64,000 bases of DNA. It comes from Ruminococcus sp. Lineage in GTDB: Bacteria; Bacillota; Clostridia; Oscillospirales; Ruminococcaceae. Where the stretch lies: NCBI GenBank assembly GCA_016290875.1, contig JAEEVL010000012.1, forward strand, positions 20,526-84,525, read 5' to 3'. The position numbers and the translations under genes are program-made. Shown piece by piece: positions 41,449 to 50,956 of the stretch. How positions within the stretch are numbered: the first letter of the stretch is position 1; the number at the start of each line of letters is the position of its first letter. Under the pieces are notes generated by a model that saw only the letters and a program-made list of their open reading frames with translations, ran no database searches and was not told the DNA's origin.

Positions 41449-43669
41449 TGTCAGATTCCTTTCCGGCGTTTCTGCGGTAATCCGAGGGTGAACAGCCTTC
41501 GCACGACCTGAACTGCCTTACAAAATAGTTATATGATGAATAGCCGCAGTCACGCGCGATATCCGTGACCGTCCTGTTGGTCTGGACAAGCAGCTTCTTT
41601 GCTTTTTCTATGCGGAACAGTATCATTTCTTCGATGATACTGTAATTGAAATAGGACTTGTATGTCTTCTGCAGATAGCTCTTGCTGAGGTACAGACCTT
41701 CGGCTATCTCACTTATCTTCCACGGACGCTCCGGATTTTTCATTATCCTGCTGCGAAGCATACACAGCTTCTCAAACTGCGGACTCGAAGTGCTCTCCGA
41801 AGTCGCATAGGTGTAGACACGATTCACGGTAGACTTGTACACAGCGTCTGAAGCCTGTGTGCCCGAACCGGCAGTAAAGCTGAAAACTCCGACTGAGAAG
41901 TCCCCTGCCGAACTGTCACTTCCTGAGAGTTTCATGCTCTTCACGCGTGAGAACAGCGAACTGCTGAAATGCTCAGCGCGGTCACGAGCCCGTGTTATGA
42001 TGCAGAATGTGCTGTCACCCCAAAGACCGCATATTTCATCAGATGATGAGCACGATGAGATAGTTTCGGCAAAAGCGTGTATCAGCTTACGGCATTTCTC
42101 CTCGCCGCTCTGATAGTACGCTTTTTTTATGCCGGAAAGCTCGACGGTTATTATATCAAATGAAGCAGCTGGGTTCTTTGAATTGAGCAGCGCGAATTCC
42201 TTTTCGATACCGCTGCGATTGAGAAGACCAGTGTATTCATCGTATAGCAGAGCTCGGTTCGTTACCGCGATAGTATTGCTCATAAGTATCTTCAATCTGA
42301 CGTGCTCGAGCGCTACATTTACATAATTGAGCCATTGCAGATAAATAGAACTGAACGAAAGAGGTTCCTTGCCGAATGAGATAGCCGCATATCCGAAGAA
42401 ATTATCATTGTAGTGGAGCGGTGAAATATAATAGGCTGAAGGGTAGCTTCGTTCTCTGCCGAATACCGGAAGAAGATCATTTGAACTGAACTTCTCGTTA
42501 GTGGTAGGTTCACGCATAACAGCAGCCTTTCCCATGATCTCGGTCATACCGTCGCCGTAGTGGAAATTCAGCGTCGAAGCTGTATTCGAGCGTGTCGACT
42601 CCAAAAACTGATCCGTAAGACATATATATATACGCGACATTTTGTAGAGAAGGAAAGTATAATTGTCCAGTCTGTCCGCAAAGGTCGGTATATCCTGGAC
42701 GTTTGTTATGTCAAAAAGCATATCTCCGTAAAGGAGCTCGTTCTCAAAATCAGCATTTATCTTTTCAGTTCTCGCCACACCCGGACGCACGGGAGCAGTT
42801 TCCCGACAGCCGCAGCTTCTTCCGAGTCTGATACCGCCGTCCTCATTCGGGACCTTGCTGCATATCCTGCCGGTGATTATTCGGTAAAGTCTACGGAAAG
42901 CTTCTGCACCGAGCTGGAAGTTCGGACGACAGTAGCTTGTGATAGAAGGTGTAGCGCGAAGTCCCTCCTCTGTCGAATCGTATCCTGTAAGAGCTATGTC
43001 CTCGGGTACTCTGATGCCGGCAGGTTTAAAAGCATTCATCAGTCTGAGAGCCATTATGTCGTTACCGCAGACAATAGCTTCCGGACGTTCGAGCTTACCG
43101 GATATTATACGCTTGGCAAGGTCATCGGCAGCATTATGCCAGAAGTCGCCGTACTCGTACATTGACCTGTCGCAGCTGAGTGAGTGTTTTTTCATAGAAG
43201 CCTTCCAGCCGTCAAGCCTTGCTTCGGAAATATGAGCGTTGCGAGGGCCGGTAAGACAGAATATCCGCTTTTTTCCGTGAACTTCTATAAGATGGTCTGT
43301 GATTGCTTCAAAAGCGCTCGTATCATCGACAGAAGTGGTTTCAAAGCTCTTATGACCGTTGGAATCAAGAAGCATTACCGGCTTACCGGAACGTTTTAAA
43401 AGCGACTCGATATACTCTCTTATGTCCGGACGATAAAAGGAATTCCTGTCGTACAGAAAACCTGCGAAGCGGTCTGAGAGTATAAGGTCGAAAATAGCCT
43501 TTTCGGCGTTTTTATGAGGTGAATCTGAAAAAAAGTTATGGAGCGGCGCAATAATGGCAACATCGCAGTTGCTCTTGAAAGCCTGAGAGATCATGCCTCT
43601 CAGTATCTCTTTCTGAAAATCTATATGGCAGTCTGTGATGACAGCGCCGATCAGCAGTCTTTTTCGCAT
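41438..43669 (-). CDS. Hybrid regulator: sugar-binding domain, GGDEF-like domain, AraC HTH
   Basis: The start at 43669 is fixed by AGGAGC seven bases before; a longer frame lacks a site. The 743-residue protein has a LacI-type ligand-binding domain (about 4-285; KRLLIGAVITDCHIDFQKEI, ERPEAIVCGNDIMALRLMNA) without the usual N-terminal LacI HTH, a GAF-like segment (about 300-470), a GGDEF-like fold (about 485-610; YDEYTGLLNRSGIEKEF, active site lost: GLWGDSTFCI) and a C-terminal AraC double HTH (about 645-740; ISEIAEGLYLSKSYLQKTYK, VTDIARDCGYSSYNYFVRQF). It probably turns a sugar-like ligand and perhaps a nucleotide into transcription control. Target could be the zinc gene or the divergent vWA2 operon. 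Confidence 0.87.
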   Translation of the reverse strand: MRKRLLIGAVITDCHIDFQKEILRGMISQAFKSNCDVAIIAPLHNFFSDSPHKNAEKAIFDLILSDRFAGFLYDRNSFYRPDIREYIESLLKRSGKPVMLLDSNGHKSFETTSVDDTSAFEAITDHLIEVHGKKRIFCLTGPRNAHISEARLDGWKASMKKHSLSCDRSMYEYGDFWHNAADDLAKRIISGKLERPEAIVCGNDIMALRLMNAFKPAGIRVPEDIALTGYDSTEEGLRATPSITSYCRPNFQLGAEAFRRLYRIITGRICSKVPNEDGGIRLGRSCGCRETAPVRPGVARTEKINADFENELLYGDMLFDITNVQDIPTFADRLDNYTFLLYKMSRIYICLTDQFLESTRSNTASTLNFHYGDGMTEIMGKAAVMREPTTNEKFSSNDLLPVFGRERSYPSAYYISPLHYNDNFFGYAAISFGKEPLSFSSIYLQWLNYVNVALEHVRLKILMSNTIAVTNRALLYDEYTGLLNRSGIEKEFALLNSKNPAASFDIITVELSGIKKAYYQSGEEKCRKLIHAFAETISSCSSSDEICGLWGDSTFCIITRARDRAEHFSSSLFSRVKSMKLSGSDSSAGDFSVGVFSFTAGSGTQASDAVYKSTVNRVYTYATSESTSSPQFEKLCMLRSRIMKNPERPWKISEIAEGLYLSKSYLQKTYKSYFNYSIIEEMILFRIEKAKKLLVQTNRTVTDIARDCGYSSYNYFVRQFRSCEGCSPSDYRRNAGKESDNEC

Positions 43670-43870
43670 AGATAAGCTCCTAACAGTCGCATGGATAAAG
43701 TGCGTATTATTATATAGCATAATAATCGATATGTACTATTGTATCATAAAACGATGATAAATGCAAGATGATATTTCACATTTGTTGTACCGTAAATTAT
43801 AGAAAATAATGATGCAATGTACCTTCGCCAAGGCTTTTTATGTAGTTCTGCAAGATATATCGTATATTGC

Positions 43871-43899
43871 TTGACAAATTTACAAATTTGCGGTAAAAT
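43871..43899 (+). promoter_or_regulatory. Predicted promoter of the second vWA-PP2C pair
   Basis: TTGACA at 43871-43876 and TAAAAT at 43894-43899 with a 17-base spacer. The rest of the 300-base divergent gap 43670-43968 is AT-rich with no other feature visible. Confidence 0.7.
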
Positions 43900-43968
43900 A
43901 TATAGTGTATAAACATATCAATAAACAGCGCAGAAAAGCGCTTATGTATAAAACAGGAGGACAGTAAT

Positions 43969-44706
43969 ATGCCGGGATTAGACGATTACGCACCTGCGGT
44001 AAGAAAGGTCATGACACTCTTCTATGTCATTGATACTTCAGGAAGTATGCAGGGCAGCAAAATAGGACAGGTTGAGTCTGCACTCGAAGAGGTTATGCAG
44101 ACACTTCAGGAGATCAGCGACGAAAGTGATGATGCAGAGATCAAGATCGCCGTTCTGGAATTCTCCACCGGCGCAAGATGGATCACTCCCGAGCCGGTCT
44201 CACCGGAAGGCTACCGCTTCAAGAACTTTGAAGCCTGCGGCGTTACAGATATGGGCGCTGCTTTTAAGGAGCTCGACAAGAAGCTCTCAAGAAACGAATT
44301 CCTTCAGACAACTGCCGGAGCTTATCCGCCGGTAATCCTTCTCTTCAGCGATGGTGGGCCGACAGATAACTGGGAGAGCGGACTTACTTCCCTCAAGGCC
44401 AATAACTGGTTCAAGCGTTCTATCAAGATAGCTTTCGCTATCGGCGAGGACTCTGACAAGAGCGTTCTCGAAAAATTCTCAGGAAGCTGCGAGACAGTTC
44501 TCGACGTTAAGAACAAGGATCAGCTCAGACTTATGATAGAAAAGGCAAGCGTTATCACAAGTGTATTCGCAAGCCACTCAAGCACCGTTGACAGTGATAC
44601 CGATCCGGTAGAGATCTCCAAGAAACTGGCAGAAGAGGTAGTTGAGCAGACTCAGGAAGCATCAGCAGATGCCGGAACTGCCGACTGGGATGAGTCGGAC
44701 TGGTAA
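43969..44706 (+). CDS. von Willebrand A (TerY-like) protein, copy 2
   Basis: The 245-residue protein is a vWA domain with complete MIDAS: VIDTSGSMQGSKIGQ (about 18-32), CGVTDMGAA (about 87-95) and LFSDGGPTDNWESGL (about 124-138). It is shorter than copy 1, lacking the acidic N-terminal 40 residues. The C-terminus is acidic and ends in DWDESDW. AGGAGGAC precedes the ATG. It is nine bases before the PP2C gene, so the two are surely co-transcribed. No kinase lies with this pair, so it may share the one at 34174. Confidence 0.9.
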   Translation: MPGLDDYAPAVRKVMTLFYVIDTSGSMQGSKIGQVESALEEVMQTLQEISDESDDAEIKIAVLEFSTGARWITPEPVSPEGYRFKNFEACGVTDMGAAFKELDKKLSRNEFLQTTAGAYPPVILLFSDGGPTDNWESGLTSLKANNWFKRSIKIAFAIGEDSDKSVLEKFSGSCETVLDVKNKDQLRLMIEKASVITSVFASHSSTVDSDTDPVEISKKLAEEVVEQTQEASADAGTADWDESDW

Positions 44707-44715
44707 GGTGATACG

Positions 44716-45726
44716 ATGAGTAAATATTCTTCCTTTGCACACAGCTGCATAGGCGAGAGCCACATAAAAAAAGGATTGGTCTGTCAGGATAGTTCCCTCT
44801 GTGTGAGCAACAGCAGATACACATTTGCTGCATCGGCTGACGGTCACGGAAGTCTCTGCTATCTGAGGACCGATATAGGTTCTGAATATGCCGTAGACTG
44901 TGCACAGTGCTGTGTTGACGAGTTCCTGCGCAATCTTGGTGAAGCTCAGGCAGACCTTGACAACAGCAAGGAACGCGATCAGCTTTTCGGACAGCTGTGG
45001 CGGAGCATAGTTTCACGCTGGCACAATATGGTCGAGGAGGACTACCGCTTTGAGCCGTTCACTCAGGAGGACCTTGACAGTATCCCTGAACAGTACGCCT
45101 ACTACCGCGACCGATATCTTGCCGGAAACTACATAGACGCCTATGGAACTACACTTGCTTTTGCAGTAGTGACTGATGATTTCGCTTTCTGCGCTCAGAT
45201 AGGTGACGGTAGCTGCGTTGCACTCGACGACAACGGTGACGCTTTCGAGCCTATCCCGGAAGATCCGCACTGTCACGACAACGTAACGACTTCGATGTGT
45301 CAGGACGATGCGGCTTATTCCGCAAGATTCTGCTATTTCCCGAAAGACAGCATCCCTGCTGTGATCTTTCTCGGCTCGGACGGCATAGAAAATTCCTATT
45401 GCAACCGCGAACAGCTCTACGGTTTTTACCGCGGACTTGCGCTGACATTCTCGGAAAACGGTCTTGACGAGGGACTCCGTCAGCTTGCGGCTTTCCTGCC
45501 GGAGATGACCAAACGCGGCAGCGGCGATGATGTTACAGTTGCCGGAATAATCGACTTTGAACAGCTCAAGGCTATGGAGGAAAAGCTCCGTACTGCTCTT
45601 GAAGAAGCTGATACAGAGGAGAATCCTGAAGAAAGCGAGTTTGCTTCAAACGGCAATGCCGACGATGAAAAGACAGTTGCAGCAGTAACAACAGAGAACA
45701 CCGAAGTTCCCGACAATAACGAATAA
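44716..45726 (+). CDS. PP2C-type Ser/Thr phosphatase, copy 2
   Basis: The 336-residue protein opens with YSSFAHSCIGESHIKKGLVC and QDSS, the same N-terminal variant as copy 1. Metal Asp residues are kept: SADGHGS (about 37-43), IGDGSCVALDDNGD (about 163-176), GSDGIENSY (about 219-227), GSGDDVTVAG (about 267-276). A longer insert (about 95-150) is rich in acidic and aromatic residues, and the last 60 residues are Glu-rich and disordered. It pairs with vWA copy 2. Confidence 0.9.
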   Translation: MSKYSSFAHSCIGESHIKKGLVCQDSSLCVSNSRYTFAASADGHGSLCYLRTDIGSEYAVDCAQCCVDEFLRNLGEAQADLDNSKERDQLFGQLWRSIVSRWHNMVEEDYRFEPFTQEDLDSIPEQYAYYRDRYLAGNYIDAYGTTLAFAVVTDDFAFCAQIGDGSCVALDDNGDAFEPIPEDPHCHDNVTTSMCQDDAAYSARFCYFPKDSIPAVIFLGSDGIENSYCNREQLYGFYRGLALTFSENGLDEGLRQLAAFLPEMTKRGSGDDVTVAGIIDFEQLKAMEEKLRTALEEADTEENPEESEFASNGNADDEKTVAAVTTENTEVPDNNE

Positions 45727-45728
45727 AT

Positions 45729-45763
45729 AACAGCCTCCGTTAATTGCGGAGGCTGTATTGTTT
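45729..45763 (+). terminator. Terminator of the second vWA-PP2C pair
   Basis: Stem ACAGCCTCCG / CGGAGGCTGT followed by ATTGTTT. Confidence 0.85.
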
Positions 45764-45781
45764 ATGTGATCTCTATTAATT

Positions 45782-45808
45782 CAAAAACCGCCGGCAATAC
45801 CGGCGGTC
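45782..45808 (-). terminator. Terminator of the ispE operon
   Basis: Stem ACCGCCGG / CCGGCGGT with TTTTTG on the reverse strand. Confidence 0.88.
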
Positions 45809-45813
45809 AACGT

Positions 45814-46689
45814 TTATATTACAGTAAATGAACTATTTACGGTCTTGCATACGTGTGCAAAATAGCCTTTTTCACGCAGCTGCACAGCACACTTCTCTGC
45901 CTCTGTATCCGAGCTGAACAATCCGAATACAGCTGAACCGCTTCCGGTCATAACCGAATTCAAAGCACCGCCAGAGAGCATAGCAGCCCTTATATCATTC
46001 ACCTCTTCAAGGCTGACAGCCTGTTCAAACAGGTTGCCGAAATAGCCATACGCAGTATCAGGAGCATTTTTCAGCGCGTGTACAAGTCCGTTTGTATCGG
46101 GATGCTGAGGATCTTCAAGCGCATCTATACGAGCATACGCCTCACCGGTCGAAACGCCTTCCGTACCTTTTGCGATAAGGAGCGTTCTGCCGGAATAATC
46201 AGGAAGTGGCTCTATCTCCTCGCCGATACCGCCCACATAGGCAGTTCCGCCGGTAAAGAAGAAAGGAACATCAGCACCGAGGGACTTCCCGAGAACGGCA
46301 AGTTTCTCCTTATCGAGCGGCCTGCCGTTCAGTTCGTTGAGACACCACAGAACAGCGGCGGCATCGGTGCTTCCGCCGCCCATACCTGCCTGTGAGGGTA
46401 TACCCTTTCTGATATGTATAGTACAGCCGGAAGGTATCCCCGTTTCATCAGCGAACTTCAAAGCTGCTTTATATGCGATATTGCGTTCATCGCAGGGGAT
46501 AGGATCAGCTTTTGCAAAGTCTTCGGGCAACTCACAGGAAAGGCTTATCCCCTCACCTGAAAGTTCCACGCTTATTTCATCGTATATACCAACAGTCTGA
46601 AACACGCTTTCTATGAGGTGATAGCCGTTGTCGAGCCTGCCTGTAACATCAAGTGCAAGATTAATTTTAGCGGCAGTTTTTATCTTCAT
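45814..46689 (-). CDS. ispE: 4-diphosphocytidyl-2-C-methyl-D-erythritol kinase
   Basis: The 291-residue GHMP kinase has the N-terminal MKIKTAAKINLALDVTGRLD with NGYHLIES, the ATP motif PSQAGMGGGSTDAAAV (about 90-105), and C-terminal MTGSGSAVFGLF (about 256-267), all characteristic of IspE. It phosphorylates CDP-methylerythritol in the MEP pathway for isoprenoids. Coupled by a four-base overlap to the aminotransferase stop. It gives the cell a route to the isoprenoids that a UbiA-type enzyme would need. Confidence 0.95.
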   Translation of the reverse strand: MKIKTAAKINLALDVTGRLDNGYHLIESVFQTVGIYDEISVELSGEGISLSCELPEDFAKADPIPCDERNIAYKAALKFADETGIPSGCTIHIRKGIPSQAGMGGGSTDAAAVLWCLNELNGRPLDKEKLAVLGKSLGADVPFFFTGGTAYVGGIGEEIEPLPDYSGRTLLIAKGTEGVSTGEAYARIDALEDPQHPDTNGLVHALKNAPDTAYGYFGNLFEQAVSLEEVNDIRAAMLSGGALNSVMTGSGSAVFGLFSSDTEAEKCAVQLREKGYFAHVCKTVNSSFTVI

Positions 46690-47867
46690 TTCTTCTCAGC
46701 CTCTAACTTCTGAAGGAATTTCTCGATGCGCTTCATAGCTTCCATAAGATGCTTCAACGAGTAAGCATATGAGATACGCATATATCCCTCACCGGACTCG
46801 CCGAATGCACTGCCTGGGACTGCTGCGACTCTCTCCTCATATAGCAGTCTTTCACAGAATTCCTCGCTCGTCAGACCTGTTGACTTTATACACGGGAACA
46901 CATAGAAAGCACCTTCCGGGTTAAAGCACGAGAGTCCGAGACGGTTGAATTCGCTCACAAGATACTTGCGGCGGATATTGTATTCGTCAGCCATTTTTGC
47001 TATTTCAGCGTCGCAGGATTCAAGGGCTTCAACTGCGGCATTCTGGCTTATGTACGGGCTGCACATTATGCCATACTGATGTATCTTTGATATCTGTGAG
47101 ATGATAGGTGCAGGAGCTGCCACATATCCGAGTCTCCAGCCTGTCATGGCATAAGCCTTTGAGAAGCCGTTTACGTAGATAGTACGCTCAGCCATATCCT
47201 CGAACTCGATAATAGAAAAGTGCTTTCTACCGTAGGTAAGCTCTGAGTAGATCTCATCGGAGAGCACCATAATATTTGTATCGCGGAGAAATTCAGCGAT
47301 AGGTTCGAGATCCTCCCGTGTCATAACAGCGCCTGTCGGGTTGTTCGGGAAAGGCAGTATAAGCACCTTTGTACGGTCTGTGACCTTATCCTTGAAATCC
47401 TCTACTGTCAGTTTGAAGTTGTTCTCGATACGTGTGGGAACTGACACCGGAACTCCGCCTGCAAGCTCTACAAGAGGCGCATAGCACACGAAGCACGGTT
47501 CAACAACAAGTACCTCGTCGCCCGGATCAAGAAGTCCGCGAAGCGCTATGTCGATAGCCTCAGATCCACCGACAGTTACGATTATTTCGTCCGATGAGTG
47601 ATACTCAATGCCGTGCTTTTTCTTTATGCGTCTGGAAATGGCGCTTCTCAGCGGTTCGATACCTTTGTTAGGTCCGTAGACGATATGCTTGCGCTCGAGC
47701 ACCTGTATAGCAGCTTTTCTTATCACCCAAGGAGTAGAGAAATCCGGTTCACCGACACCGAGAGAGATTACATTTTCCATAGTACCGGCAATATCAAAGA
47801 ATTTACGTATGCCCGAGGGTTTTATGTTTTTTATCTTTTTGGAAAGTACCTTATCGTAATCTATCAC
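46686..47867 (-). CDS. Class I/II PLP-dependent aminotransferase
   Basis: The 393-residue protein has the fold-type I pattern: VISLGVGEPDFSTPW (about 33-47), VTVGGSEAIDIALRGL (about 97-112), PFPNNPTGAVM (about 172-182), SDEIYSELTYG and NGFSKAYAMTGWRLGY (about 233-248, PLP Lys in SKAYAMTG). It resembles aspartate/aromatic aminotransferases of the AspC/PatA group. The substrate is not readable from sequence. It ends two bases from the Lrp-like regulator, which probably controls it. Confidence 0.9.
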   Translation of the reverse strand: MIDYDKVLSKKIKNIKPSGIRKFFDIAGTMENVISLGVGEPDFSTPWVIRKAAIQVLERKHIVYGPNKGIEPLRSAISRRIKKKHGIEYHSSDEIIVTVGGSEAIDIALRGLLDPGDEVLVVEPCFVCYAPLVELAGGVPVSVPTRIENNFKLTVEDFKDKVTDRTKVLILPFPNNPTGAVMTREDLEPIAEFLRDTNIMVLSDEIYSELTYGRKHFSIIEFEDMAERTIYVNGFSKAYAMTGWRLGYVAAPAPIISQISKIHQYGIMCSPYISQNAAVEALESCDAEIAKMADEYNIRRKYLVSEFNRLGLSCFNPEGAFYVFPCIKSTGLTSEEFCERLLYEERVAAVPGSAFGESGEGYMRISYAYSLKHLMEAMKRIEKFLQKLEAEKK

Positions 47868-47869
47868 GA

Positions 47870-48346
47870 TCAGCCGAGTCCCCTTTCGTCCGGCTCTTCA
47901 CCGTCGATGAAGATACCTTTTTCCTTGTATTTTTTCAGAATGAAATGAGTTGATGTGGAAAGTATACCATCGATAGTTGCAAGTCTCTCCGAAACGAAGA
48001 AAGCAACGTCCTTGAGATTGCTGCCCTTGACTTCAACTGCAAGGTCATATGCACCGGAAGACATAAGGCTTACGCTCTCGACTTCATCATACATCATGAT
48101 AGTCTTTGCTATATCATCGAAACCGCAGTCGCGCTGAGGAGTTACTTTCAGCTCGATAGTAGCATAAACGATAGATTTATCATACTTTTCGTCATCGACT
48201 ATAACGCTGTATCCGCGGATAACTCCGTCATCCTCAAGCTGCTTTATCTTAGCGGCAGCCTCATCGGCTGAAATGCCGAGTATCTCGCCAAGAGCCTGAT
48301 TGGAGATACGGGCGTTCTGCTGTAATATCTTGATAATATCTTTCAT
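47870..48346 (-). CDS. Lrp/AsnC-family transcriptional regulator
   Basis: The 158-residue protein has an HTH (about 4-48; IKILQQNARISNQALGEILG) and a RAM/AsnC ligand-binding domain (about 65-150; VYATIELKVTPQRDCGFDDI, MSSGAYDLAVEVKGSNL). Lrp-type proteins sense amino acids. Placed two bases upstream of an aminotransferase in the same operon, it likely controls that amino-acid step. Confidence 0.93.
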   Translation of the reverse strand: MKDIIKILQQNARISNQALGEILGISADEAAAKIKQLEDDGVIRGYSVIVDDEKYDKSIVYATIELKVTPQRDCGFDDIAKTIMMYDEVESVSLMSSGAYDLAVEVKGSNLKDVAFFVSERLATIDGILSTSTHFILKKYKEKGIFIDGEEPDERGLG

Positions 48347-48409
48347 AGTAACAACTTCCTTTCATCGGATCATTATGAATTGTAAGGGACAGCGTCCCAC
48401 AAGAATACT

Positions 48410-49264
48410 TTAGTCTATCTTAACAAACAACGGCTTGCGCTCCTTGAAATAAGCAAGGTGTGTAAATCCGGCGGCTTTGGCTATTTCAGAACCAGCTTTC
48501 ACATCCGCACCGATATCCTCAACTGTATGCGAATCAGAACCGACTGAGAGTATCTCTCCGCCGAGTTCACGGAAAAGCTTAACGTATTTCAGGTCAGGGA
48601 ATGTCGCTCCGAAGCCCTGTCTGATACCGGACGTATTTATCTCTATGCCCTTTCCGTTCTGAGCAAGAGTGCGAAATGAGTCCGCTATGATGTCGTCAAA
48701 TCGGCTGATGTCGGCTTCGATGCCGTGCCGCTGCTTCATATAACGCAGACAATAGGTAATGTGACCAAGAACGTCAAACAGCCCTGTCCTGCACATCTCG
48801 GCTACTTCCTTAAAGTAGCGTTCGAGCAGATCATATATATCATCCATTGACATTTTAGTATAATCAATGTAGTAGAAGTCCTTTTCATCGACTATCTGAT
48901 GTGCTGAACCAATTATAAAATCGAGTCGGTTGTCGGCGTTGACTTTTTCCGCGACTTTCTTGTCGTGTAGTATCTGACCGAGCTCCGTACCGCAGATGAG
49001 ATTGAGCTTTCCGGCGTATTTCTCCTTGAGTGCTGTTACTGCTGAAACAGAAGCCTCAAAATCTTTGGCGTAGTCATAGGTGTCAAGGACTTCCTTTTCC
49101 TTGGCAGAATAATGCTCCTCGGAGTACCACGCATTGCACTCACAGTGATCGGTAATGGCATAGGCGGCAAGACCGAGCTCCGCGGCTCGTCTGACACATT
49201 CGTTGATGTCAGCCTCGGAATCCATCGAGAACTGTGTGTGGGTATGGCAATCAATAAGCGTCAT
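48410..49264 (-). CDS. PHP-domain phosphoesterase, histidinol-phosphatase-like
   Basis: The ATG at 49264 is set by AGGAGGT; the frame runs upstream to 49285 without a site. The 284-residue protein opens TLIDCHTHTQFSMDSEADINE, a PHP metal site, and has ITDHCECNAWYSEEHY, GTELGQIL, IGSAHQI, LGHITYCLRYM and VGSDSHTVEDIG (about 250-261), all metal-binding PHP motifs. These enzymes hydrolyse phosphate from histidinol phosphate or similar. No other histidine genes are nearby, so the role in histidine synthesis is unproven. Confidence 0.88.
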   Translation of the reverse strand: MTLIDCHTHTQFSMDSEADINECVRRAAELGLAAYAITDHCECNAWYSEEHYSAKEKEVLDTYDYAKDFEASVSAVTALKEKYAGKLNLICGTELGQILHDKKVAEKVNADNRLDFIIGSAHQIVDEKDFYYIDYTKMSMDDIYDLLERYFKEVAEMCRTGLFDVLGHITYCLRYMKQRHGIEADISRFDDIIADSFRTLAQNGKGIEINTSGIRQGFGATFPDLKYVKLFRELGGEILSVGSDSHTVEDIGADVKAGSEIAKAAGFTHLAYFKERKPLFVKID

Positions 49265-49349
49265 ATATCTACCTCCTGAATCCAATGTATTATATTATTA
49301 TAACATATATCATAAAAAATAGCAACCGCTGAAGAAGAATAATTCGATA

Positions 49350-49380
49350 AAAATGAAGGGGCGTTAAAAACGTCCCTTTG
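49350..49380 (-). terminator. Terminator of the Sel1-repeat gene
   Basis: Imperfect stem AAGGGACGTT / AACGCCCCTT with TCATTTTT on the reverse strand. Confidence 0.6.
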
Positions 49381-49384
49381 TTTC

Positions 49385-50956
49385 TCATATTGAATCGTAA
49401 TCAAGGCCGAACTGGTCAGCGATACTGCGCGCGCGGTTCTCGTCCTTCAGAAGCATATAGCCGCCGTACTTACGGCAGTATACTATCATCTTAGCTGCTT
49501 CAAGGTCACCGTGCTGTGCTGCTCTCTCAAACCATTCGCAGGCCTTTGCGTAGTTCTTATCGGCAGCCTGTCCGTTCATATAACAGTATCCGAGAGCTAT
49601 CTGCCCCTGGATATTGCCCTGATTTGCCGCAAGTTCATACATACGTCTCGCCGCGTTATCGTCACAGCTGATACCCTCACCGTGCTGGAGACACCAGCCG
49701 AGTGAATACTGCGCATCAGGATCGGACTGGTCAGCCGCTCTCCTGTACCACGCAACAGCTTCTGTAAAATTCTTGGTTACGCCCCAACCGTTGTACTTGC
49801 ACTCACCGTAATTGAATTGCGCTCTTGCAAGTCCGCCGTTAGCAGCTTTCAGCCACAAGTGTGCCGCCTTCCGCATATCCTGGTCTATGCCCTCACCGAA
49901 GTAAAGACAGCTCGCAAGATTATTCATAGCGTCAAGATCTCCGGCAGCAGCAGCTTTCTGAAAATATTTAACTGCTTTCTCCTTGTTGACAGCCACCCCA
50001 AGACCGTTTGAATAACAGCAGGCAAGGTTGAACTGTGCCGGAGCATATCCCTGTTCAGCGGCACGTCTGTACCATATGACAGCTCTTTCTCTGTCAGCAG
50101 ACATACCCTTTCCGGTATAATAAGCATTTCCGAGATCGAACTGTGCGCCGGGATTTCCGCTCTCAGCATCTCTGAGGAGTTTTTCAGCTCTTTCGTCATA
50201 CTCGACTGTCACACCGTAACGTGCTGAATATCTCTCTGCACGTTCATGATCCGGAGCAAGGTTCTTTCCGCCGATCCTGAAACACATAACAAGCGCCTTC
50301 TGCGACTCAAAATCGCCCTGTTCGGCAGCTTCCTTATACCAGTATGCAGCCTTTGAAATGTCCGCTTCAGTACCGAGTCCGGAATGCCAGCAGGCAGCCA
50401 GCTTCTTCTGTGAACTGCAGTCGCCGCGCTCAGCTGACCTTGTATACCACTCGACAGCCTTTTTATAATCCTGCTTGACACCGCGTCCGTAGTAGAAGCT
50501 CTCGCCGAGATTGAAACAAGCATCGTTATCACCGTTCAGAGCTTTGCGGAAGAGTTCCTCAATAACAGTACCCGTATATTCATCGTCGCTGTCATCTATA
50601 TCAGCAGGAGCTTCCTTCCAGCCAAGTGCAAAAGCAAAGCTCTCAGCTACCATAGTTGCCTTATCATCGTTAAGGTACTCGCTGATTATCGACTTCGCCT
50701 GACTTATTACTTCGCCGGCACTTCTGCTGCCTGAGAGAACATTTTCATTCTCGCGCAGATAGAGCGCTCCGACATTCTCGCTCAGGGCAACAAAGAAAGC
50801 CTTCTTCTCCTTTGTAAGTTTTGGCGCGATATCACCGAGAGCTGCACAAAATCGTTTCTGATCGCCGATTATCTCTATTCCGAATATATCAGTGACCTGC
50901 TTTACCGCGTCAGCCACAGGCATTATCCCATTATCCAAGTTATCATCTCCATTCAA
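49385..50956 (-). CDS. Sel1-like TPR-repeat protein
   Basis: The 523-residue cytosolic protein has about ten Sel1 repeats of 36 residues from about residue 133 on (for example ACFNLGESFYYGRGVKQDYK then KAVEWYTRSAERGD). The first 130 residues are helical with no repeat. Sel1 repeats bind other proteins, often in signalling scaffolds. The stop of the kinase-like gene upstream overlaps its start by four bases. Confidence 0.93.
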   Translation of the reverse strand: MNGDDNLDNGIMPVADAVKQVTDIFGIEIIGDQKRFCAALGDIAPKLTKEKKAFFVALSENVGALYLRENENVLSGSRSAGEVISQAKSIISEYLNDDKATMVAESFAFALGWKEAPADIDDSDDEYTGTVIEELFRKALNGDNDACFNLGESFYYGRGVKQDYKKAVEWYTRSAERGDCSSQKKLAACWHSGLGTEADISKAAYWYKEAAEQGDFESQKALVMCFRIGGKNLAPDHERAERYSARYGVTVEYDERAEKLLRDAESGNPGAQFDLGNAYYTGKGMSADRERAVIWYRRAAEQGYAPAQFNLACCYSNGLGVAVNKEKAVKYFQKAAAAGDLDAMNNLASCLYFGEGIDQDMRKAAHLWLKAANGGLARAQFNYGECKYNGWGVTKNFTEAVAWYRRAADQSDPDAQYSLGWCLQHGEGISCDDNAARRMYELAANQGNIQGQIALGYCYMNGQAADKNYAKACEWFERAAQHGDLEAAKMIVYCRKYGGYMLLKDENRARSIADQFGLDYDSI

